This document shows positions 11,051-22,569 of a stretch of 64,000 nucleotides of DNA, piece by piece. This DNA is from Pictodentalium vernedei. Its lineage: Eukaryota; Mollusca; Scaphopoda; Dentaliida; Dentaliidae. The position numbers and the translations under genes were made by a program. Every line of letters begins with the position of its first letter. Within the stretch, counting starts at the first letter, position 1. The notes under the pieces are model-generated. The model was not told the DNA's origin, did not search any database, and saw only the letters and a list, made by a program, of their open reading frames with translations. The stretch is from positions 361,225,704-361,289,703 of the forward strand of contig CM062297.1 in NCBI GenBank assembly GCA_031216915.1, read 5' to 3'.

Positions 11051-12554
11051 TTACTGGGGGGTTCTTATTCAAATTGGTGGGGGGTATACCACTTGGATTT
11101 AGATTTTCATTTCCCAGTGGATCATGCAAATCTGTCATTTTCCCAGGCTGTTAAGGCGTCTGGGGGTTTGCGTGCATCTGGGGTCTTCATCCTATTTGAT
11201 TTTTCTTCTGGTTATACATTTCACACCATTACCAAGTGCCCGGTCTAATGTTAGGGATGGTCCTCCCACCGAATGTACTGCGCATCCATCCTGCCCCATC
11301 TGTGAAGGCAGTTGGGGTGTTCCCTCATGTGACCCAGTACCTCCCTCTTTCCCCAGCTGTTAAGGCAGTTGGGGGAGTTACGTTGTATTCCACTTATTCT
11401 GGTTACCTTTATCTAATGTTCTTTTCTATTGCATTGACCATCTTGTTCATCATTGTTATTATTTGCAGTAGTTTAGGCTTTCCCCATTTGTTAAGGCAGT
11501 TGTGGTACAGCATATTTTAGTTTTATTCATGCTTCGATTCCATATCCCGGGCTTTCCCAATCTGTTAAGGCAGTTTGGGTAAGGCACATTTTCAATTTTA
11601 TAGCAGCTTTGACTCTAGGGCCTGAATGCTCTCTCCTGCCAAATGCAGGTGATGTCTGATCAAAAGTGATGAGGTAGTTATCTTGCTCCTACCATAATGC
11701 CATTTTGGAACTGTCTTGTTGGCAAATGTTGATGCAGGGGAAAACTTTTCTCCCCTACTTAGCATGGGACATCATTTGTTTTTGGCAGGTGAGAGCGTCA
11801 TTTATCATTTCATATCTGTTTCAAGGGCGATAGGGGTCCATCTGTGAGGCAGGGGAGGGGGGGTGGGTGGGGGGGGATCGCACATGAATGTTTCATTATA
11901 ATCTTGTGCCTTAGGCCCCCTTTTCTTTATTGCTACTTTTAGGTTTTTTATTTTTCCATCCCATCCTGTAAAGGTGGTTGGTAATCATGCTTGTTCTCCA
12001 CCACGGGTCAACACAGTCTGTGGTGAGAACATTTCTATTTGTATATATTGGTATGTATGAACCTAGTTCTTTATATTCCTCCCCGTATATATTATGTGAC
12101 ATCTTCAGTGTATTAGTGTTGATCATGACCTTCGTACATTTCTTGGGGTACTGGTCAATCAGGTTTTAGGTGCGCATCACTTATATTTGGGCTCAATCTG
12201 AGGACAACTTGATGCCTATCATTTAATTGCCTCTGGGGTCAAAGTGTCAGCTGTTATTAGCCCCAGGAGGCCCCCCTTTTTTACCTTTACTTGACATCCC
12301 GTCAAATAACCTTGTCATCCTGGACCGCTGAACATTTGGCACACAATTTTTCCTTTGGCTTCCATTGATTTTTCTTTCCTTTGTTTGCATTGAAGATGTC
12401 ACCTATTGTTCGTACATTACTTTCACTTAGATTTTGACATGTGTGCCTTTTTCACCCAAAGCAGATGGCATGCGATCCGTTTCCTCCTACCGTTGGGGCC
12501 TTCGGTTTTTCTGTGTGGGTGTATACCACTGTGCCAGCCCATAGGTTTCAAAAT
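11051..12554 (+). other. 3' non-coding region of Ngaro element B with repeated motif
   Basis: No coding signal. A ~25-bp motif resembling 'cccatctgttaaggcagttggg' recurs in degenerate form near 11143, 11300, 11350, 11483, 11556 and more weakly near 11840 and 11965. Confidence 0.6.
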
Positions 12555-12616
12555 TCAACGCGTCCTTCGTTCTCTCAACTTCCAAAGGAGTAAGACGTGT
12601 GGTAACACAACTTTTC
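12555..12616 (+). repeat. Right direct repeat of Ngaro element B
   Basis: Second copy of the 62-bp repeat at 6182-6243, same orientation, two mismatches. Confidence 0.85.
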
Positions 12617-15180
12617 CCTCCCTCCCACCCTTGTTTATTTCTTAATGTGGGCTGATTATCATCATTCTTGCTCTTCTGCTTTGGGGTTAGTTGTTTATAT
12701 TTTATATTATAATGTGTATCATGCACCTGGTTATTCTGTGCTTTTCCAGAGTTTTTTCATCGAATTTTTTCCTCTGGTTTTTAATGCAGGAATACTGTCT
12801 GTGGGCGCTTTACACCCACTCATGGCAAATCAGGTTTTTATACTGTTGCTTTTCATTCAGAATTATATCATTTTAGGTAGAGCTGTGTCATCCGTTAGTA
12901 AAGATTAATTTCCTCAAATATATACAAGTGTCATCTGTTAATAAATTTATCTGTTAAACTATATACAAATGTCATCCGTTAGTAAATTTAAATTTGAAAA
13001 ACTATATACAATTTGTCAGTTTCATCATCTAGCAACAGTATAATAAAATGGTAACATCAAGTGATGCTGCCCAAACGGATAAATGTGTTTCATCCAAGTT
13101 TCTTTTGCATGCTTCCCTTCCCAAACTACAGCATAAATAATTATTATGACAGTAACTTTGTGGGCTGTGTACCATCAAAGTGATAGAATGTGTTAAGTGA
13201 ATTTGAAGCCTTTTTTTAAAAAAAAAAATCGGTCACAACCATGAGATTCCCCACAGAAAATTAACCAAGAATACATAACAAACAGAAAATTAAGCACATT
13301 TCACAAAGGAGCCCAGATCTGAGGCCGACTATTGGTTTTGACTGGGTATTTTTACCCTTGTATTCTTGAGGTCTAAGGGCAAGTTGGTGGTTGCCACTAT
13401 ACACCCTGTGTTGTGGCAGCCTTGGTCAGGATGAGTTGTTTGTTTTTGCATGAGCATCTTTTCATGGTTGCATGGAAAGCTGAAGTATTAAGAAAAAGTG
13501 ATAATGAATAGAGAATATCTAAATTTTTTGAGTTGATAAAAATATGATTTTGCCATTCACGATGAAAAATACCTTTTTGGCAGGATCCTACTGCATCCTT
13601 CATCCAGTCAGTAGTGCTAACTTTCATATGCAGGTTTGGGGTGACGTCCAGTTAGCTATGAGTCTTACAGTCTGTGCCAAGTTCTCGGGCCACCAGTCTA
13701 ATTCTAAAAGAAATTTAATGCTGTTATGGCCTGATCTAGCCCGGAAATAGGTCATTGCCTTTTTGGTTACATTCACTCATCTAGAATATTTCAGTTGGAT
13801 GGAAAAGTAAATGTATGGTTGAATCTGAAAATTTCATGAAAGTTCATTTTCTGTGAATTAAAACTAGAAATGTTGCCTAATCGAGACTGATTTGTTTGAC
13901 ACTGTGCTGAACATTACATTTAGAAATGAAGACTCATCACAACCATAGTTTTATCAGTAGGTAGTTGTGTAGTTCCACAAATTATATTAATGTCTTGATG
14001 TTTTCAAGGGGAATTAAATACTTATTGATTGTGATATCTATAACTGCAGCAGGAAAGAATACCTTAATAAATAAAGTAGGGTTATATGTAAAGGGACATC
14101 ACATTGTATCAGTGGTCGTCTGCATGCAAATTTCTACAAAAAGTGGGTAAACAAACATTGCCAAATGCCAATCAGAATTAGACTGGTGACCTGAGTGCTT
14201 GTCAGTGCCTCAAAAACATGGCTTGTAGGACATTCTGATGTAAACTTTTGAAGTGTGAAGACATGACTTGAAAGACATCGGAACTGGGTACAATCTTGCT
14301 TTCTTTCAGATGCATCCTTGCAGGCTTTCTTTCTGATGCATCCTTGACAACATTCTATGGCCAGCATCCATCAAACAACCATCCTGAATTTTCATATGCT
14401 TCTTTAGGACAATGACTGAGGTATTGAGTTATGCCTGTAAATTTGCAGCTCAGTTGGCCATCTTGAGTTCTGCCTATTATGCAACTATATTCGTTTTGCA
14501 ATACACTACAACCATATCACTCATCCAGTCAATAGGAAATTGTATTTTCTGCTTTGAAATGTCATTCTCACAGGAAATCATTGTATTTATTTTATTAATG
14601 TTTAACAACACTTTAAGAACCAAGGTCATATCGAGTTTTACGGGTGGAGGTGCAGTACCCGAAGAGAACCACCGTGCAAAGACAAGCAGCTGCCAGCTCC
14701 CCAACATCATAACTTCACACTCTTACAGGAAATATAGAATTTCATTTCAGTATTTTCTCCAATGACATGATTGGCATTTTAACAAGCTAACTTGGTTTTG
14801 TGACCAACCTTCGCATGTAAATTAGAAAATCACTGAGTGAGATAAGTTGATCTGGATATGAAAGTCAATAACTCTACACTATCAATTATATTGTGTCATT
14901 TTCGGCCTTCAGCTCAGTGAAATAGGATGACCCAGATTAATTTAATTTAAATTATTACAACAGTTAAGTGATCTAGGATGTCATATTCCACCAAGTTGAG
15001 ACCCGATCAGCCAGACCAAGCAATATGCCATACCGTTAAACTAGAAGTCCTGTCACAAACTATGTGCTTATTATGTCATAATAAGCACATAGAAATTGGG
15101 CAAAATTCCCCCATCGTATGGTATCCAAAGCATGACAGATTCTCTTGGTGTTTGATAGCAAGTAAAAGCAATATTTCAGC
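12617..15180. other. Intronic DNA without recognisable gene
   Basis: It contains a short degenerate array (12885-12990) in which 'gtcatccgttagtaaa'-like units recur about every 41 bp, and a duplicated 'gatgcatccttg' near 14310-14345. ORFs here are short and show no family motifs. The 117-codon ORF at 14412 has no visible domain. Confidence 0.4.
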
Positions 15181-15465
15181 CAGACCTCCGGGTTAAACCT
15201 GGAAGTCCATTGTAATGAGGTGTACCCCCATGAGAACCCTGGGAAGTGAAATAGTGTTTTTTTACTGTGGTAAACAAGCTCTGTTTTACTGGTAAAATTG
15301 GACCCATTCACAAATGCTTGGGCTGAAAGTCCTCTAAAATGGACAACATGGGTATAAACATTTGACTCAGCTTGTCTTTATCTCTTTATTGCAGACATGA
15401 TTAGCCAATGTGCAGAAGTATGCGACCTGAAACACCAATAAATAAATAAATAAATAATAACAGTG
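15180..15465 (+). repeat. Dispersed SINE-like repeat ending in (AATA)n
   Basis: Shares 'ggtaaac', 'tttactrgtaaaatwggaccca', 'aatgcttgggstgaaagtcctctaaaatgg' and 'gattagcca' blocks with 57665-57930, and in part with 54640-54745 and 44440-44490. It ends in 'caccaataaataaataaat' near 15440. A SINE or LINE 3'-tail origin is inferred; no A/B box was identified. Confidence 0.45.
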
Positions 15466-15905
15466 AGATGTAATGTGACAACTTAAGATTGATTGACTGG
15501 TGTAATAATTTGTTTATTCTATGACCATTGATTTTTAAAAATTGAATATGACAACACCTGACATGTCCGCATGAAAACAATTTTGGAATTTTTGTCCAGA
15601 ATGTTCAGTGCAAAAGCACAGAGTTATTACCCATTGTTTGTAAAATTGTTTACTTGCAAAAGTTCTCACATCAGTGATATCACATCAGCCTCATTTGAGA
15701 CATGCATGATATTGATTTAGAAACATTTTGACTCTTCTTTTCCATAAGGCTGCACTGTATTGAAATTTGGTGATAATACTGAAAACAACTTTGCGGTATA
15801 TCAGAAAACAATAACTTTAAGAGCAAGAAATTTTTAAATACCCAAATGCTCTTTATGACATTCGCAATCTACACAGATCCATGTTAGCCCTCAAGTCCTC
15901 AGATT

Positions 15906-16107
15906 AATATTTTTATACAACAATCAATGGCCCAGACAAGCTGGTGCTAACTCAAAAATTAATCCAGGGCCAAACACAAATTTTGCTCCCCCCCCCCCCC
16001 AATCCCCAAAATTTGCATGCAAGACCAAAAAATAAAGTCCTATCTGGTCCTCCTTACTTTTGAGATCCAGGAAGGAACCGAAATTGGCACAAACCATCAT
16101 TTTTTGT
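15906..16107 (+). repeat. Left inverted terminal repeat of element C
   Basis: Starts 'aatatttttatac', then 'caatggcccagac'. It matches the reverse complement of 22330-22557 through 'ggaaggaaccgaaattggca' to near 16107, with a C-run expansion at ~15988-16000. Confidence 0.85.
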
Positions 16108-17407
16108 TTGGCCCTGAAGTCAGCAACATTCAACTGACATCTGTGCTTTTAAATCTCATTTTTGAGGATGCCAGACACAAATCAATGGTAAAATTGATGG
16201 ATCCAAGGACATAAACGGATGATGGAAGTGAACTACGGTGGTTTGGAACATTCAGGGCTGTAACTTCATAATTTTTATCAATATTATTTCATGTTTCCCA
16301 ATTTTGGGACATGTGCCTGACCTCATCATTCTTGCTAATGATTTACCCACTGTTTGTTAAGTGTTCCTTCCCTGTCCTTCCTTCAAGTCCTCCTGTTAAA
16401 CTCCCAAGATTTTTGGCTTATTTTTATCGAAATTTTTTATTAAATTTCTTGGGAGTTTAACGTGTATAACAGAATGTTACGTCCTCACTCTCGGGGTGTT
16501 GGGTCGTTTGGGTCATGCATCTTCTATCCGATGTATCATTTTTTCTCCATTTGAAGATCTTGCTTTACATTTGGTAGCTTTAAAATATGTTACTGACTTT
16601 GGGCCTTTTTATTCTGTGCCTGATGTCTTGTTTCCGTTTTTTTCCTTGACGTTGTTTATATTGGCAACGTCCTTAAATATATGTAGTATTTAGTTATTAT
16701 TACTGTAGGATTATTGTAAGTACATGTTTTAATATACCGGTAGTATAGCAATAATTTTTGGAATTTTGTTCACACTTAGGCTCTGTCGGGATACCCTTGG
16801 AGGTCTTCATGTTCCCTTTGGGAACTTGGGCTTTTGTCAAAATTTTTTCGAAAGATTTTTTTAATTTAATTTTTCGTTTTGGATTTTGATTGTTGATTAT
16901 TATGTATTTTTATCATATATTTATTGTGGAGTTTGTGGGAGTTACAACGACTTTGTTTTGATTAATTAGGAAAGCTTATTGTTCAAAATGCAAGGCAAGG
17001 AAGTCTTCCTCTGATTAACATGCATGTTGCCTTGCCTGTAGTCGATGTACTCCTACAAATTCTTGTCCTACATGTGTTGATTGGGATGACAAACGTTGGA
17101 CGTGGGTCTCACGGTATGTTGTTAGCGGTGAAAGGCCAATGCCAGTACTCTCGCCACAGAGTCATTCAAGTTTTTCAGTTTCTTTTCCAGAGGAACAAGA
17201 ACAGGGTGTTGGTTGTGTGACACCTACCAAATGTGTGCTGCTGTCGTCGAGCTCTGATGAGCAAACAGAGCTAGCTGCTAAGGTGCTCATGAATATTAAG
17301 GCAATGGATAAAGCCACTGGGCAGTGGTTTTAATCCTTTGCCAGCTGCTAGCTCGACCGGTGAAGCGGTTACTCCGTCCATGGGACGTGGGAGCCGTGAC
17401 ACCGGGT
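16108..17407 (+). other. 5' leader of DIRS element C
   Basis: Non-coding, collinear with 36633-37800 of element D. It contains an inverted repeat at about 16393-16460 ('gttaaactcccaagat' ... 'ttcttgggagtttaac') that is also kept in D (36923-36990). There is no ATG-led conserved ORF before 17408. Confidence 0.6.
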
Positions 17408-19123
17408 ATGTCCGTTATGGTCGAAAGAAGTGTAGTGGGTAGAGCGAGCACCTTAAAAACAAAGCAAGCTCACCCAGCGATGACAGAACTAGGGAAGAAG
17501 CCAGCAAGTTTTTTGTTGGGAGGCTCGGCGAGGTCTGAAAGGGCCGCAAGCGGGAGAGGTCCCTCTCTAACCCAGCAACATCTGGGGCTAGATGTTGTTA
17601 TGAAAAACTTGCGCGGGCCGGAGCATATGTCCACACCTGAGGCTCAGGATGGTCCGTCTAGACTGCAACCGACCTCGGCTACAGTCACAGCTTCTTCCAC
17701 TATGATCATAATGCACACACGACCCCATCCTACCTACCCGACTTCGGATATCCAGCCTGCTACTCGAAGAAGGGACCATGTGAAGTCGGACCATCTGGTA
17801 GCTAAGGAGACGAGGCCTCGATCATCGGGACTTTCAGAGAAGAGATCCATCTCCAGAACGCCGTCCCAGGAGCAGCAAGCGGCTAAGAAACAGAAAACCG
17901 CTGCTCCTCAGGCATCGATGATGGACTTGCTGTCGCTGATTGCGCAGCTGATCGCAGCATCCCAGCAAGTGCAGGAGCAGCCCACCTCAGACTCAGAACC
18001 TGAGCTGTCGGAGGGTGCTGGGTCGGTCCAGTCATCTGTTCACGCAGTTGTAATGGACCGAGATTCGCAACTGATTCACTTGGATGGTGAAAGGGATAAG
18101 GAAGAGGATTACCCTTCCCTTTCGGAACAACACTTGGTTGCGATGGATTTCATCCATCAATACTACCCTGAATTTGTTCCACCGAATCAGAATGCTGCAA
18201 CAAGGGAGAAACCGCTGGCGTCTCTAGACACAGATTTTATACGGAGAAAGGAAGAAGTTCTTTCTTTCCTGGTTCAGTCTAGGCATGAGTCGCAGGCCTT
18301 CGGCCAGGTAGACAATGCCATATTTAACCACTCGAGTGCGAGGAAAAAAGGCGGTTTCTTGTCAACATCTTCCATAAATATACCGTTCCTTGGACCACGT
18401 TCATTTAAAACGGTTGGAGAAGATGTTCAGAGAGCTCCACTGCATTTGGATGAGCAGGCCAGGGATTTAGATATATCGTTACCTGCATCATTCTGTATTC
18501 GCTCAGATGTAATGGAAACTGCAATTTCATCAAATAGAGCGAATTTGGACGCAATGTCCTATGCAGATCACCTTTCTAGAGCTATGGCGCAACGTCTCAA
18601 CAGGAAGGAATTTGAGGATGTGCGTACCACTCTGAGAGTTCTTTCTAGGGCAATCATGTATACCGCATATAACTCCGCCCTGACAGTAGCTAATCTGGAG
18701 TTAATTAGACGTGATGCTGCCCTTGCATCGTCAGCACGACAAGATGACAAGGTGAAAAGCTCTCTCCGGGTCGCTCCGGTCTCCGAACATACTATTTTTG
18801 ACAACAAGCTTTCGTTAGTATATGAACAAGCTACTAAGAAAGCGTCCAGTGCTCTGCTATTGAAGTCAGCATCTCAACAACCTGCTTCAGCTGATCGGAG
18901 TAAAGGAGGACGTTCCAAATCAAAAACATCAAAAAGGAACTCCTTGCGAGGGTACAAGAAACCCTCATACAATTACTCCGGAGGTCGTCAATATAGCGAC
19001 TCGGGAAAGGGGTGTAGGTCTGATCGGGACTATCGGTCAGATGCCCCTAAGCCGACAGGGCGAGGATCCTCGTGGGGAGGATGTAGTTTCTCCTCCCATA
19101 AGCCTCACAAGTCCTACAGGTGA
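17408..19123 (+). CDS. DIRS gag-like protein of element C, intact ORF
   Basis: A 571-residue protein from the first in-frame ATG (17408, MSVMVERSVVG). The frame stays open upstream to 17324, but without an ATG. It is full length relative to the broken copies in A and D. The middle contains LLSLIAQLIAASQQ and an acidic stretch (SDSEPELSEGAG), then SLSEQHLVAMDFIHQYYPEF. The C-terminal half has NRANLDAMSYADHLSRAMAQ and a Ser/Lys/Arg/Gly-rich tail (GRQYSDSGKGCRSDRDYRSD). There is no zinc knuckle, as in other DIRS1-group gags. Its role (RNA binding or particle formation) is inferred from position before RT. It overlaps the start of the RT region. Confidence 0.8.
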   Translation: MSVMVERSVVGRASTLKTKQAHPAMTELGKKPASFLLGGSARSERAASGRGPSLTQQHLGLDVVMKNLRGPEHMSTPEAQDGPSRLQPTSATVTASSTMIIMHTRPHPTYPTSDIQPATRRRDHVKSDHLVAKETRPRSSGLSEKRSISRTPSQEQQAAKKQKTAAPQASMMDLLSLIAQLIAASQQVQEQPTSDSEPELSEGAGSVQSSVHAVVMDRDSQLIHLDGERDKEEDYPSLSEQHLVAMDFIHQYYPEFVPPNQNAATREKPLASLDTDFIRRKEEVLSFLVQSRHESQAFGQVDNAIFNHSSARKKGGFLSTSSINIPFLGPRSFKTVGEDVQRAPLHLDEQARDLDISLPASFCIRSDVMETAISSNRANLDAMSYADHLSRAMAQRLNRKEFEDVRTTLRVLSRAIMYTAYNSALTVANLELIRRDAALASSARQDDKVKSSLRVAPVSEHTIFDNKLSLVYEQATKKASSALLLKSASQQPASADRSKGGRSKSKTSKRNSLRGYKKPSYNYSGGRQYSDSGKGCRSDRDYRSDAPKPTGRGSSWGGCSFSSHKPHKSYR

Positions 19124-19125
19124 TG

Positions 19126-20850
19126 TTCAAGACCTCTATTGCTGGCCAGTTGGTGGAAGGTTAGCAAACTTCGCGAGAAACTGGATAGCAGTCACGGAAG
19201 ATCAGTGGGTGAGAAGTGTAGTCTGAAATGGCTTACGGGTACCATTCAGAGCGAAACCCCCACTAACGAGATGTCCACGTTGGACAAATCTTCCGTCAGA
19301 TCCTTTCAAAAGAGAGTCTCTTCTAGCAGAGGTACAGGCTCTGTTATTAAAGGAAGCAATAGAGGTCGTCTAGAATAAAAATTCTCAGGGTTTTTACAGT
19401 CACCTGTTCCTCGTATCGAAGCCAGATGGCTTGTTTCGACTGGTAATAGACTTGAACTGGATAAACAAGCTTATCGTGGCTCCAAAGTTCTATATGGAGA
19501 CCTTGCGGTCGGTAAGAGCGAGTGAACGACTATGCGGCAAGCATAGATCTAAAGAACTCTTACTTTCATGTCTTGATACATCCGGCATTCAGAAAATACC
19601 TGCGGTTCGCCGGACTAGGGAAGGTTTATCAGTTCAGAGCAATGTGATTTGGTTTGAACCTGGCTTCCTGGGCATTGACTCGAATAATGAACTTGGTAAT
19701 GTCATACCCCCAGCTCATTCGTCTGCGGTAACATCAGCTTACTTGGACGACATTCTGCAGAGATACGGCAACAGAATTATACTTCAGAACGATGTTCAGA
19801 GTCTGCTTCTGTTACTCTGACGTCTCGGTTTCATCGTAAATGAGAAAAAGTCGGATCTAGCACTGTCCAAGTCGTTCACTCACTTGTGAATGAGCTTCGA
19901 GACTCACAACAATCTGGTTCATCTGCCATTACCCAGAGCGAAATTAGTCAGTAGTTATGCTCGCTTTTGTCTACACTCAGACGCATTAACAGTGAGGGAA
20001 TTTGTGCGATTGATGGGGCTGTGCAGAGCCTGTGCACACGTACCCTCCAGATATTCTTTACTCAGAACTGGAGTGTGAAGACGCATTCGCTCAAAACCAG
20101 TGTTGTTTTAATGGACTAGTAAAACAAAAGGTACAGATTTGGGCAGATTTTCAGTGATTAACTAAAGGAGTTGCGCTGCAACTGCCAGATCCGACTTTCT
20201 CGATTATGACGGATGCGAGTCAGACGGGCTGGGGGGCGACCCCAAGTCCCACAGACTTGAAGTGTCAGGGTCTTTGGAACTCTCATAAACATCAAAGAGA
20301 TGATGTCAATATGGCTAGCACTTCAACACTGGTCTCGCCTAATAGCGAACGTCCACATTCAAATCCTGTTAGACAGTTCGACAGTAGTTGCTTGCATCAG
20401 GAACCAAGGCGGCACTCATTCGATTCCATTATGCAAGTTAACAGAGAGGATTCTCCTATTTGTCATGAATCATCACGTTCATCTCTCAGTCCTTCATATA
20501 CCGGACCGTCTGAACATACTAGCAGATTCGCGCTCTCGTAAAGGTCGCCTGTTACCATCAGAATGGACTCTCAACAAGCGAATATTCAGATAGATTTGCT
20601 ACCAGTGAGATCGTCCCATGACAGATCTTTTTGCAACACATCTGAACAATCAGTTACCGACGTACATGTCGCCATGTCCAGATCATCGAGCGTATGCAGT
20701 AGACTCTCTGTCGATCTCATGGGATGGAATAATAGGATATGCATATCCTCCAACTGTGTTGAATCAGCAGATTCTGTTAAAGATCAAACAGTCCTGTTGC
20801 AAAATTCTGCTAGTAGCACCTCTGTCGTCACAGAAACCTTGGATCAATCT
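19126..20850 (+). pseudogene. RT/RNase H of element C, heavily decayed
   Basis: Homologous along its length to the RT/RNase H frame of element A, but split into many pieces. FRLVIDLNWINKLIVAPKFYMETLRSV, AYLDDILQRYGN (active site YLDD kept, near 19739-19752), MSFETHNNLVHLP, MTDASQTGWGATPS (RNase H) and HIPDRLNILADSRSRKGRLL lie in different frames, with stops between them. No functional product is possible. Confidence 0.82.
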
Positions 20851-21560
20851 ACTGGGTTATCAGATACTTATGGTCATCATGATAACTTGGCTATTGGATC
20901 TAATGCTTCATTATCCAAGCTAGTTAGAAATTTCTCTATCAGTAGACCTAGAACACTCAGATTAATTCCTGAGTGGAATTTGTCTTGGGTTCTGTTGAAG
21001 CTTAAAGAAGCTCCGTTTGAGCCATTGGACGTCGTAGAGTTCAAATTCTTGTCCTATAAAATGGCGTTTCTCTTAGCCTTTGCATCTGCTAGAAGAGTCA
21101 AATTCCAGACAAGTGGCCTGAGCCTATTATCATTAAGGCTGTACCGTCCTCCGATAACTGTAGACCTTTGCTGTGTCCAGTCAGAGTGATACACATTTAT
21201 AAACGTCGATCAGATTTTGTTAGAAAAGGAAGAAAATGTTTCTTTCTTTCATTGATTCCTAACAGAAAGGATATTTCTGTTCATTCTGTCGCTAGATGGC
21301 TTCAGTTGGCAATATGCATTGCATATGAAAATCTATCTTCGGATCAACATTCTTTTAATAAGATATCAGCACTCGAGGTTAGAGCACTGTCCACTTCTTG
21401 GGCTTATTCTAACAGTATAGCCATTACTAATCTCATGAAGGCTGCGTACTGGACACAGCCCTCTTCATTTACCAAGTTTTACCTGAGAAATTTAGAGTCC
21501 ATCTCCGGTGACCTTAGATCTTTGGGTCCTCTTTCTGTTGCTCAGAATGTCATCCATTAA
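20851..21560 (+). pseudogene. Tyrosine recombinase of element C, deleted and mutated
   Basis: Compared with element A, about 350 bp of the N-terminal core-binding region is missing at ~20855, and ~100 bp just after box I (ASARRV, near 21090) is lost, moving the frame. The C-terminal part (21168-21560) is one frame with SALEVRALSTSWAY and the Tyr region TKFYLRNLES. The box II His seen in A (HEVR) is Leu here (LEVR). Ends at TAA 21558-21560. Confidence 0.82.
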
Positions 21561-22173
21561 TGGTTACATCTATAGGTATTTAGGCTGCCTGTTCCAGCAT
21601 TGGTGCTGTTCTGCTGCCTTTTTTTGTTCTGAGGATATTTACCTCAAAACAAGGGGAAGGGGTGGGGGGATGGTTTTTTCCCTTATGATCATCTGGCTTT
21701 ATAGTGAAAAGCAAGGGAGTGAAAAGTTCAGGAGTCCTGAGTCGGTGCTGGGATGGTTTTAATGTGTAGCTTGGTGTGAAGCAATAACTATGTCTCATTT
21801 ATGTATGGTTTTCAAAGTGTAGCTCACTGTGAAGCATTTGTATATGTCACGTGTCAAATGGGCATTAATATACAATCCTTGGACACTTTTAAATGAGTAT
21901 AAAGAGTCTTATTCTCTGGACTATCTTTATATATTGGTTTTCCTTCACCAAATTAGCATAATAGGTTATGCTGGCATTAAATGGAGAATTATATATTATG
22001 TAATACTCAGTTACATTGTTGGTGTTTTGCCTTTCTCTTTTCTCACAAAGGAGAAAGACATATATAATTCCTATCTTCTCCTATTCTCCTGTAGGAGCTA
22101 TCCTTTATTGAAGTAATTGAGAGATTGGATTTTCCTTTTAGTCCTAGGCCCTCCAGCCTTTTTACGATTCAGC
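21561..22173 (+). other. 3' non-coding region of element C
   Basis: Collinear with the A and D 3' regions. It contains the conserved 'tcctaggccctccagcc' block at 22142-22158 just before the ICR. No gene seen. Confidence 0.6.
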
Positions 22174-22256
22174 TAGTCTGGGCCATTGGTTGTTGTATAA
22201 AAATATTATAAATTTTAAGTAATTTGTATATTTTTTATACTTACCAATGGCTCAGG
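22174..22256. repeat. Internal complementary region (ICR) of element C
   Basis: Its reverse complement reads as the right terminus (…ccattggtaagtataaaaa, …acttaaaat) running directly into the left terminus (aatatttttatacaaca, …caatggcccag). It thus spans a circle junction of the element in inverted form. One AAT is shared at the joint. Confidence 0.85.
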
Positions 22257-22329
22257 CGGGGATGGCCCTCCCACGAATAGGTACTCATACCTCCCCGCTG
22301 TTTATAACATTTAACAGGCAATCTGCAGA

Positions 22330-22557
22330 AAGAATGATGGTTGGTGCCAATTTCGGTTCCTTCCTGGACACTGCACATGCGCAGAACTCAAAAGTATGGA
22401 AGACGAGATAGGACTTGATTTTTTCGGTTTTGCATGCAAATTTGGGGGATTTGGGGGCAAAAGTTGTGTTTGGTCCTGGATTAATTTCTGAGTTAGCACC
22501 AGCTAGTCTGGGCCATTGGTAAGTATAAAAATATACAAATTACTTAAAATGTATAAT
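22330..22557 (-). repeat. Right inverted terminal repeat of element C
   Basis: Reverse complement of the left repeat at 15906-16107. The terminal part extends beyond 'ccattggtaagtataaaaa' to about 22557, where similarity with the ICR ends. Confidence 0.82.
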
Positions 22558-22569
22558 TTTTATGCCTGT

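Larger units (their letters stand above)
6182..12616 (+). mobile_element. Ngaro-like tyrosine-recombinase retrotransposon B
   Basis: Bounded at least by a 62-bp direct repeat (6182-6243 and 12555-12616, two mismatches). Between the repeats lie an SGNH-hydrolase-like fragment, a gag-like gene with Cys/His motifs, RT/RNase H and an intact tyrosine recombinase. Direct rather than inverted repeats, together with the recombinase signature (ARIGEL, GHSFRIGAAT, GRWKSDAF..YIR), point to the Ngaro group rather than DIRS1. Ngaro elements carry split direct repeats, so the outermost right end may lie a little beyond 12616; I could not locate the second repeat pair. Confidence 0.8.
15906..22557 (+). mobile_element. 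DIRS1-like retrotransposon C, both ends present
   Basis: About 6.65 kb. The left inverted terminal repeat (15906-16107) is the reverse complement of the right one (about 22330-22557). Near the right end, the internal complementary region (22174-22256) is the reverse complement of the right end joined to the left end, which is the hallmark of DIRS1-type elements replicating through a circle. Internal order: leader, intact gag-like ORF, decayed RT/RNase H, decayed recombinase, 3' non-coding. It sits in the BOLA1-like intron in sense orientation. Confidence 0.88.

Noticed and set aside
14412-14765. 117-codon ORF at 14.4 kb
   Set aside because: Hydrophobic by AT-rich composition. Another open frame covers the opposite strand, and no motif was seen.
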